DNA from: Streptomyces sp. NBC_01571
GTDB lineage: Bacteria > Actinomycetota > Actinomycetes > Streptomycetales > Streptomycetaceae
Length of the DNA stretch: 64,000 bases
Direction: 5' to 3'
NCBI RefSeq assembly: GCF_026339875.1
Contig: NZ_JAPEPZ010000001.1
Span: forward strand, 3,720,001-3,784,000
The notes under the pieces were generated by a model. The model saw only the letters and a list, made by a program, of their open reading frames with translations. It was not told the origin of the DNA and did not search any database. The position numbers and the translations under genes were made by a program. Positions 18,697 through 25,330 of the stretch are shown here, one piece after another (position 1 is the first letter of the stretch; each line of letters begins with the position of its first letter).

Positions 18697-18734
18697 GAAA
18701 CAGCGGGGATGCGGCCGGGTAACACCGGCGTCGC
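18697..18734 (+). promoter_or_regulatory. Candidate GlnR operator upstream of nirBD
   Basis: Four five-base half-sites recur with exact 11-bp spacing: GAAAC, GATGC, GTAAC, GTCGC, each separated by six bases. This matches the Streptomyces GlnR arrangement of alternating GTnAC and GAAAC boxes. nirB is an established GlnR target in S. coelicolor. Two of the four boxes are good matches and two are weak. Confidence 0.5.
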
Positions 18735-18978
18735 ACGCTGCGGGCATGACCTCGAACGTGCGCCCGGCGGAGACCGGTGCCGGATCCGCGGGGCCCCGTC
18801 CCGCCCGCGGCGGGCCGAACCCGGCGCCGCGACGAACCCGGCGCCGCGAAGAACCGGTGCCTCGGTGGTGTCCGCCGTACCCGCGGGCGCCGAGGAGCAC
18901 CGCCCGCGCCACCGTGTGCCGCCCGCCCGGGTCCCGGCCGCAAGCCGCACCACCGCTCCCCGACGACGGAGGCTCCTG

Positions 18979-21564
18979 ATGTCCACGGACACCCCCACGA
19001 TCGTGCTCGTCGGCCACGGCATGGTCGGCCAGCGCTTCCTGGAGGCACTGGCCGAACGCGGGCTGACCGCCACGCACCGGGTGGTCGTGCTGGGCGAGGA
19101 GCCCCGCCCGGCCTACGACCGTGTGCGGCTCACCTCGTACTTCTCGGGCCGCACCCCCGACGAACTCTCCCTGACCGATCCCGGGTTCATCAGCGCGCAC
19201 GGCATCGAACTGCACCTCGGCGACCCGGCCCGGACGATCGACCGGACGGCGCGGACGGTGACGGCCCGCTCCGGCCTGACCGTCGTCTACGACACCCTCG
19301 TCCTCGCCACCGGCTCCGCCCCCTTCGTGCCGCCCGTGCCAGGCAGGGACGCCGAGGGCTGCTTCGTCTACCGGACCATCGAGGACCTGCTCGCCATCGA
19401 GGAGTACGCGAAGGCGCGGGCGACGACCGGCACGGTGGTCGGCGGCGGTCTGCTGGGCCTGGAAGCGGCGGGCGCGCTCCAGAGCCTCGGACTGGCCACG
19501 CACATCGTGGAGTTCGCACCGCGCCTGATGCCCTTGCAGGTCGACGAGGGCGGTGGCGCGGCACTGCTGCGCACCGTCGGGGAACTCGGCCTGAGCGTCC
19601 GCACCGGCACCGGCGCGCGGGAGATCGTCACCGGTGCCGACGGCGCCGTGACCGGCATGAGACTCTCCGACGACTCCGAACTCGCCACGGATCTCGTGGT
19701 GTTCTCGGCGGGCGTGCGTCCGCGCGACCGGCTCGCCCGCGACACCGGACTCACGGTCGGCGAGCGCGGCGGCATCACGGTCGACGAGCGGTGCCGCACC
19801 TCCGACCCGCGCGTGTTCGCGATCGGCGAGTGTGCCCTCGCGTCCGACGGCCGGGTGTACGGGCTGGTCGCGCCCGGGTACGAGATGGCCGAGACGGCCG
19901 CCGCGACGATCGCCGGCGCGGACGCCGGTTTCACCGGTGCCGACCTCTCCACCAAGCTCAAGCTGCTCGGCGTGGACGTCGCGTCCTTCGGCGACGCGCA
20001 CGGCACCACCGCCGACTGCCTCGACGTCGTCTACGCCGACTCGCGCTCGGGCACGTACCGGAAGCTCGTCGTCGGCCGCGACGGTGAGCTGCTCGGCGGC
20101 ATCCTGGTCGGCGACGCCGACGCGTACGGCACCCTGCGCGCCCTCACCGGATCGGTGCCGCCGATCGCCCCCGGGCAGCTGGTGCTTCCGGCGGCCGCGG
20201 GCGCCCCGGCCGTTCTCGGCCCCTCCGCGCTCCCCGACTCGGCCGTCGTCTGCTCGTGCCACAACGTCACCAAGGGCACGGTCCGCGACGCGGTCACCGA
20301 ACACGCCTTCACCACCGTGCCGGAGGTGAAGAGGTGCACCAAGGCCGGTACCGGCTGCGGGAGTTGTGTCAAGGTCCTCGGTCAGCTCGTGGACGAGGAG
20401 CTGGCGGCGCACGGCGTCGAGGCCGACCACGGCCTGTGCGGCTGCTTCCCGCAGACCCGCGAGGAGCTGTACGAGATCGTCCTCGCGCTGCGGATCTCCT
20501 CGTACCGGATGCTGCTGGACCGCTACGGGCGGCCCGGTGCCCGGGGCGGCGACGGCTGCGAGATCTGCAAACCGGCCGTCGCCTCGGTCCTCGCCTCGCT
20601 CGCCCCGGTCATCGGCGCGAGCGGCCATGTCCTGGACGGCGAGCAGGCGGCCCTCCAGGACACCAACGACCACTTCCTCGCCAACCTGCAGAGGAACGGC
20701 TCGTACTCGATCGTGCCGCGCGTCCCCGGCGGCGAGATCACCCCCGAGAAGCTCATCGTGATCGGTGAGGTGGCCCGGGACTTCGGCCTCTACACCAAGA
20801 TCACGGGCGGTCAGCGCATCGACCTGTTCGGCGCGCGGGTCGAGCAACTCCCGCTGATCTGGGCCAGGCTGGTGGACGCGGGCTTCGAGTCCGGGCACGC
20901 GTACGGAAAGGCGCTGCGGACCGTGAAGTCCTGCGTCGGCCGGACCTGGTGCCGCTACGGGGTCCAGGACTCGGTCCGGATGGCGATCGACCTGGAGCTG
21001 CGCTACCGGGGGCTGCGCTCACCCCACAAGCTCAAGTCGGCGGTCTCCGGGTGCGCCCGGGAGTGCGCCGAGGCCCGGTCCAAGGACTTCGGCGTCATCG
21101 CCACGGCAGGCGGCTGGAACCTCTGGGTCGGCGGCAACGGCGGCGCCACACCGCGCCACGCGGACCTGTTGGCCCAGGACCTGGACGATGCGCAGCTGAT
21201 CCGTCTGATCGACCGGTTCCTGATGTTCTACATCCGTACCGCCGACCGGCTGGAGCGCACCTCGGCCTGGCTGGAGCGGATCCCGGGCGGTCTCGGCCAT
21301 GTCCGGGACGTCGTCGTGCACGACTCGCTCGGCATCTGCGAGGAGCTGGACTCCCTGATGGCCGCTCATGTCCGCGCCTATCGCGACGAGTGGGCGGAGA
21401 CCCTCCACGACCCGGTGCGACTGGCCCGGTTCGTGTCGTTCGTGAACGCCCCCGGCGTCCCCGACCCGGTGGTCGGCTTCGTCCCGGAGCGCGACCAGAT
21501 CAAGCCGGACCTGCCGCTGCTGGCCATCGGCCGACGCCCTCTGGAAGGAAGCGCCCAGCGATGA
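18979..21564 (+). CDS. nirB: Assimilatory nitrite reductase (NADH), large subunit
   Basis: NirB reduces nitrite to ammonium in the cytoplasm. The 861-residue protein starts with a two-Rossmann-fold FAD/NADH domain (VGHGMVGQRFLEAL, VVGGGLLGLEAAGAL). Next comes a BFD-like [2Fe-2S] domain with C425-x-C427 and C460-x2-C463, then the sulfite/nitrite reductase core, where C652, C658, C692 and C696 form the siroheme-[4Fe-4S] ligand set (SCVGRTWC and GCAREC). GGAGG precedes the ATG at 18979. It overlaps nirD by ATGA. Confidence 0.96.
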   Translation: MSTDTPTIVLVGHGMVGQRFLEALAERGLTATHRVVVLGEEPRPAYDRVRLTSYFSGRTPDELSLTDPGFISAHGIELHLGDPARTIDRTARTVTARSGLTVVYDTLVLATGSAPFVPPVPGRDAEGCFVYRTIEDLLAIEEYAKARATTGTVVGGGLLGLEAAGALQSLGLATHIVEFAPRLMPLQVDEGGGAALLRTVGELGLSVRTGTGAREIVTGADGAVTGMRLSDDSELATDLVVFSAGVRPRDRLARDTGLTVGERGGITVDERCRTSDPRVFAIGECALASDGRVYGLVAPGYEMAETAAATIAGADAGFTGADLSTKLKLLGVDVASFGDAHGTTADCLDVVYADSRSGTYRKLVVGRDGELLGGILVGDADAYGTLRALTGSVPPIAPGQLVLPAAAGAPAVLGPSALPDSAVVCSCHNVTKGTVRDAVTEHAFTTVPEVKRCTKAGTGCGSCVKVLGQLVDEELAAHGVEADHGLCGCFPQTREELYEIVLALRISSYRMLLDRYGRPGARGGDGCEICKPAVASVLASLAPVIGASGHVLDGEQAALQDTNDHFLANLQRNGSYSIVPRVPGGEITPEKLIVIGEVARDFGLYTKITGGQRIDLFGARVEQLPLIWARLVDAGFESGHAYGKALRTVKSCVGRTWCRYGVQDSVRMAIDLELRYRGLRSPHKLKSAVSGCARECAEARSKDFGVIATAGGWNLWVGGNGGATPRHADLLAQDLDDAQLIRLIDRFLMFYIRTADRLERTSAWLERIPGGLGHVRDVVVHDSLGICEELDSLMAAHVRAYRDEWAETLHDPVRLARFVSFVNAPGVPDPVVGFVPERDQIKPDLPLLAIGRRPLEGSAQR

Positions 21565-21932
21565 CCCGACCGCGGAACTCCCATCCCCCGGAGGTCCAAC
21601 TCCTCCTGGGTGCGGACTGGTTGACCATCTGCGACCTGTCCGCCCTGACGCCCGGCCGGGGGGTGGCCGCACTGCTGCCGGACGGCCGTCAGGCCGCCGT
21701 CTTCCGTGACCGGACGGGCCGGACGTACGCCATCGACAACCGCGACCCGTTCAGCGGCGCGGCGGTCCTCTCCCGGGGTCTGACCGGCTCCCACCAGGGC
21801 CGGCCCTTCGTCGCCTCGCCGCTCCTCAAGCAGCGGTTCGACCTGGCGTCGGGACGGTGCCTGGACGACGAGACGGTGACCGTCACGACGTACGAGGTGC
21901 GGACCCACCGGAGCAGCGCGCACACCATTTAA
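21561..21932 (+). CDS. nirD: Nitrite reductase (NADH) small subunit
   Basis: The 123-residue protein has the Rieske-like NirD fold (VAALLPDGRQAAVFR, YAIDNRDPFSGAAVLSRGL) without the Fe-S ligand Cys/His pairs, as is normal for NirD. Its ATG overlaps the nirB stop, so it is co-translated with nirB. A separate nitrate reductase or nitrite transporter is not present nearby. Confidence 0.93.
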   Translation: MTRPRNSHPPEVQLLLGADWLTICDLSALTPGRGVAALLPDGRQAAVFRDRTGRTYAIDNRDPFSGAAVLSRGLTGSHQGRPFVASPLLKQRFDLASGRCLDDETVTVTTYEVRTHRSSAHTI

Positions 21933-21933
21933 C

Positions 21934-21970
21934 TTGACCAGTCGTTCTGGAAAAGCCTAGGCTGCCCCCC
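21934..21970 (+). promoter_or_regulatory. Promoter of the TetR gene, probably leaderless mRNA
   Basis: TTGACC (21934-21939) and TAGGCT (21958-21963) are 18 bases apart. The expected transcription start falls at about the A of the ATG at 21971, and no ribosome site precedes that ATG. The promoter begins directly after the nirD stop. Confidence 0.55.
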
Positions 21971-22555
21971 ATGGCCAGGACCAAGGAGTTCGATCCGGAC
22001 GCGGCGCTGCAGTCGGCCCTGGAGCTGTTCTGGCGCCGCGGCTACGAGGCGACGTCGATGACGGATCTCGTCGAGCACCTCGGCGTCGGGCGGGCCAGCA
22101 TCTACGCGACCTTCGGCAACAAGCACGACCTGTACCTGAAGGCGCTGGACCGTTATCAGCAGGCGCGCAATCCGCAACTGCTGCGGGAGTTGTCCCAGCC
22201 GGGCCCCGCCCTGCCGGCCGTCCGTGCGGTGGTCCGCCGTTTCGCCACCGAGGCGACGACCGGCGAACGGCGCCTGAGCGGCTGCTTCGTCACCAACACG
22301 GCCACCGAACTGGCTCCGCACGACACGGACGCGGCCCGCCGGGTCGAGCACAACTGGGACCACCTCGAGACCCTGCTGCACGCGGCCCTGGTCCGCGCCG
22401 AGGCCCAGGGCGAACTGCCCGCCGGCCGCGACCCGCTGGCCCTCGCCCGCATGCTGCTGGTCCTGATGCAGGGGCTGCGGGTGGTGGGCAAGGCGTCCAC
22501 CGATCCGGCCCGCGTGCAGGACGCCGCGGAGCAGGCACTGGCCCTGCTCGACTGA
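21971..22555 (+). CDS. TetR/AcrR family transcriptional regulator
   Basis: The 194-residue protein has a TetR N-terminal helix-turn-helix (ALELFWRRGYEATSMTDLVEHLGVGRASIYATFGNKHDLYL, residues about 15-55) and a ligand-binding C-terminal part of the YdhM/NemR-like group. It lies 115 bases upstream of a co-directional SDR gene whose promoter region contains a related sequence, so it probably represses that gene and itself. The inducer is not known. Confidence 0.88.
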   Translation: MARTKEFDPDAALQSALELFWRRGYEATSMTDLVEHLGVGRASIYATFGNKHDLYLKALDRYQQARNPQLLRELSQPGPALPAVRAVVRRFATEATTGERRLSGCFVTNTATELAPHDTDAARRVEHNWDHLETLLHAALVRAEAQGELPAGRDPLALARMLLVLMQGLRVVGKASTDPARVQDAAEQALALLD

Positions 22556-22590
22556 ACACGCCGCCGCTCGGCGCGTTTCGGCGTCCCCTC

Positions 22591-22616
22591 ATATTGAACC
22601 GATCAGTCTATAAATT
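22591..22616 (+). promoter_or_regulatory. Promoter/operator region of the SDR gene
   Basis: An AT-rich stretch carries TTGAACCGATCAGTCTATAA, with TATAAA at 22609-22614 as a possible -10. TTGAACCGATCAGTC resembles TTGACCAGTCGTTC in the TetR gene's own promoter, consistent with control by the same repressor. Confidence 0.4.
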
Positions 22617-22670
22617 CGCCATCCCCTCGCGTACGCGTCCCGTACGACACCGCAGACGAATGGAGGACTC

Positions 22671-23435
22671 GTGAGCGTCCGCTTCTCCGGCAGGACCGCC
22701 CTCGTCACGGGTGCCGGATCCGGCATCGGCCGCACCACCGCCCTGGCGTTCGCCGCCGAGGGCGCGCACGTCGTCGTCGCCGGGCGCACCGCCGCCCCGC
22801 TGGACGAGACGGTCGCGCTGATCGAGGCGCGCGGCGGCAAGGCGCTGGCCGTGCCCGCCGACGTGTCGCGCGCCGCCGACTGGCGGGATCTGGTCGGGGC
22901 GGCCGTGGACCGCTTCGGCTCACTCGACGTGGCGGTCAACAACGCGGCCGTCTTCCGCGGCGGAACACCGCTCGCCGACCTCGCGGAGGCGGACTGGCAC
23001 GCACAGGTCGACATCAACACGACCGGCGTTTTCCTGGCTCTCCAGGCCCAGATCCGGCAGATGCGGACCCAGCCGTCCGGCGGCGCGATCGTCAACATCG
23101 CCTCCACCATCGGCGTGCACACCCGGCGCCCGGGCGTCGCCGCCTACGCCGCGTCCAAGGCGGCCGTCACCGCGCTGACCCGCGCCGCGGCCCTCGACCA
23201 CATCGCCGACGGTGTCCGGATCAACGTCGTCAGCCCCGGCGCGGCCGCCACCACGATGTCGCTGCGCCCCGGGGAGTCGGAGGCCGAGCGGGTCGAGCGC
23301 GTGCGGCACGAACTGCCGCTGGGCCGGGTGTCCAGGACGGAGGAGGTGGCCGCGGCCGTCCTGTACCTGGCCTCCGAGGACGCGGCGTCGGTCGTCGGCA
23401 CGGACCTGGTGGTGGACGGCGGCGGGGCGCTCTGA
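22671..23435 (+). CDS. Short-chain dehydrogenase/reductase
   Basis: A classical SDR of 254 residues: the nucleotide-binding TGAGSGIGRT lies near residues 12-21, the structural NNAA near 90, the catalytic Ser in ASTIG near 143 and Tyr-x3-Lys in YAASK near 157-161. The C-terminal GTDLVVDGGGAL is typical. GGAGG precedes the GTG start. The substrate is unknown; the adjacent TetR regulator suggests induction by a small organic compound. Confidence 0.92.
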   Translation: MSVRFSGRTALVTGAGSGIGRTTALAFAAEGAHVVVAGRTAAPLDETVALIEARGGKALAVPADVSRAADWRDLVGAAVDRFGSLDVAVNNAAVFRGGTPLADLAEADWHAQVDINTTGVFLALQAQIRQMRTQPSGGAIVNIASTIGVHTRRPGVAAYAASKAAVTALTRAAALDHIADGVRINVVSPGAAATTMSLRPGESEAERVERVRHELPLGRVSRTEEVAAAVLYLASEDAASVVGTDLVVDGGGAL

Positions 23436-23450
23436 GCTCCGGCGGACCGG

Positions 23451-24389
23451 TCAGGCCTTCAGGGCGTCGTACGACACTCCGGTGAGCTGCTCGGAAACGT
23501 CCCAGAGCCGCTCGCCCGCTGTGTCGTTGCGGGTCCAGCCGGTCCGCCAGGACTCCGCCGGCGCGCCACGCCACATCGCGAACGAGGGCCCCGTGAAGGA
23601 GTCGGGGCGCACACCGGGCGCGGTGGCCGCGTACAGCGTGGGCAGGGCCCCCGCCTGCGGGCTCTGCCCGAAGACCCGGTTGCCGATCTCCATGAACCGC
23701 TCGGCCCCCTTGCGGCCGGCCATCCTGGGCCCGGCGGTCTGCAGGTTCGTCGCGGCGTACCCGGGATGGGCCGCGGCCGCCACGACGTCGGAGCCGGTTG
23801 CGGCCAGCCGGCGTGCCAGTTCGTGGGTGAAGAGCAGGTTGGCGGTCTTGGAGCGGGCGTAGGCGACCCAGCGCCGGTAGGAGGGCCGCTCGCTGTCGAG
23901 GTCGTCGATGTCGATGTTGGAGAGCGCGTGCATCATGCTCGACACGGTCACGACGCGTGCGTCGGGGGTGTTCAGCAGCGCGGGGAGCAGCAGCCCGGTG
24001 AGCGCGAAGTGCCCCAGGTGGTTGACCCCGAACTGCGTCTCGAACCCGTCGGTGGTACGGCCCTGCGGCAGGGCCATCACCCCGGCGTTGTTGACGAGCA
24101 GATCGAGCCGCTCGCCGTGCACCTGGTCGTACGTCGACGCGAACTCCCCGACGGAGTCGAGGTCTCCCAGGTCCAGCCGCACGAACTCCAGGTCGGCGCC
24201 GGGTACTTCGGAGACGATCCGGTCACCCGCCTCGCTCCCCCGCGCCTCGCTGCGGCAGGCCAGCACGACCCGCGCTCCACGCCGGGCGAGCTCACGCGCC
24301 GTCACATAGCCGATTCCGCTGTTGGCGCCGGTGACGACGGCCGTACGACCGCTCTGGTCGGGGATGTCGTTCACGTTCCACGCGGCCAT
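23451..24389 (-). CDS. Short-chain dehydrogenase/reductase, retinol-dehydrogenase-like
   Basis: This 312-residue SDR belongs to the longer group: TGANSGIGYVTAREL near residues 20-35, NNAGVM near 97, VSSMMH with the catalytic Ser near 148, and YARSKTANLL with Tyr-x3-Lys near 173-177. It converges on the other SDR gene with 15 bases between stops. The start is ATG at 24389. The substrate cannot be told from sequence. Confidence 0.9.
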   Translation of the reverse strand: MAAWNVNDIPDQSGRTAVVTGANSGIGYVTARELARRGARVVLACRSEARGSEAGDRIVSEVPGADLEFVRLDLGDLDSVGEFASTYDQVHGERLDLLVNNAGVMALPQGRTTDGFETQFGVNHLGHFALTGLLLPALLNTPDARVVTVSSMMHALSNIDIDDLDSERPSYRRWVAYARSKTANLLFTHELARRLAATGSDVVAAAAHPGYAATNLQTAGPRMAGRKGAERFMEIGNRVFGQSPQAGALPTLYAATAPGVRPDSFTGPSFAMWRGAPAESWRTGWTRNDTAGERLWDVSEQLTGVSYDALKA

Positions 24390-24880
24390 GCCGGACCTCT
24401 CTCCACCGATGTCTGTCCCTCACCGTACGCCGCACCAGGTGCCCGACCTCCGTGCCGACCGTCGCGTCGGATCAACTCGGGGTCGATCCGCCGCCCGGAC
24501 GTCGGCAACGCGCCGACGGCGGCCACGATCACGACGCCCGGCGTGCAGGCGAGCAGGACGGGGACCCCGGCCCCGTCCCAGAGGACCGGCCCGCCGCCGA
24601 TGACCAGATAGCTCGACTCGGCCATCTTCCCCACCACCAGGGCCGGCACCAGCCCCACCACCAACGGCGACACCACCTGCGCCACCTGCGCGGCCCGCGG
24701 AGTCCGCGTCCGCGCGCCGAGCAGGGTCAGCGCGGTGGCCTGCGGCCGCCGCGCCACGGCACGGTCGGTGGCGGCCACGAGGTCGGCGGCGGCGCCGATG
24801 ACCAGACCGGGGATCATGCCTACGGTGAGGAGGGTTTTGACGATGGTGTCCGGCCCGGCGGATTGAACCTGTACTTGCCC
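24371..24880 (-). pseudogene. Remnant of an FtsX-like ABC transporter permease
   Basis: The frame is open from 24880 to its stop at 24371 and reads like the C-terminal membrane part of a Streptomyces FtsX-family permease: DTIVKTLLTVGMIPGLVIG, a TALTLLGARTRTPRAAQV coupling segment, hydrophobic helices, and GALPTSGRRIDPELIRRD at the end of homology. There is no N-terminal half, an in-frame stop (24881-24883) closes the frame upstream, and the end overlaps the SDR start. Further upstream (24881-25005), protein-like pieces appear in other frames, suggesting frameshifts. No ATPase partner is present. I regard it as decayed. Confidence 0.5.
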
Positions 24881-25330
24881 TCATGGAAGCGCACACCCGG
24901 AACACCCATCTCCGGGAGGCCGTGCCAGGATGCCGCGACCGCGGTGCCCGCTCCGGCCAGAAGACGCCTGCCGTCACCACGCCGGCCCATACCCGCCTCA
25001 TGTCTCACCTCTCGCGATCCCCAGGGCCGCATCGACCACCGGAGACGACAGAAGGCAATGGATCAGTAACGTGCTGAATCCTTTGGCCTCCGGATCGCCA
25101 TCCCATCAGGTGATCCGGAAGCACGGAAGGCGCGGGCGAGGGTTCGGGGCGGTTCTCAACTGTCGCTGGGGCGCGGTGACTTACGCGGCCCGGACCGCCG
25201 GAGGGCCACGCACGACGGGGCGGCACCCCGCACAAGGTGCCGCCCCGCTTCTTTCGTACGCCGGAACCGTCGATCGCCGGTGAGGGTCGAATGGTGGTCG
25301 ACGGCCCCGGAGTTCCCGGTGTTCCCGGGG
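24881..25330. other. Intergenic region with decayed coding remnants and terminator
   Basis: The part next to the pseudogene has frame-shifted, protein-like fragments on the minus strand. The rest (about 25040-25330) is non-coding and contains the strong hairpin at 25217-25246. I found no tRNA fold in it. Confidence 0.4.
25217..25246. terminator. Strong hairpin downstream of ppdK
   Basis: GGGGCGGCACC pairs exactly with GGTGCCGCCCC around an eight-base loop. A T-containing tail (GCTTCTTT) follows on the plus strand, so it may stop transcription from both sides. Confidence 0.65.

Larger units (their letters stand above)
18427..18978. promoter_or_regulatory. 552-base nirB upstream region
   Basis: The region contains three copies of CACCC(A/G)CCGGTG (18553, 18580, 18610), a GlnR-like array (18697-18734) and a 17-bp unit starting GAACCCGGCGCC repeated at 18817 and 18834 with a third partial copy. 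No gene is apparent. The TauE/SafE promoter must lie at its left end. Confidence 0.5.

Noticed and set aside
18427..20898. Very long extension of the TauE/SafE frame on the minus strand through nirB
   Set aside because: The conserved protein begins at 18426; the rest lies opposite nirB and has no family features.
25040..25330. tRNA or riboswitch in the gap after ppdK
   Set aside because: I could not find a cloverleaf or a known aptamer core; only a terminator hairpin is clear.
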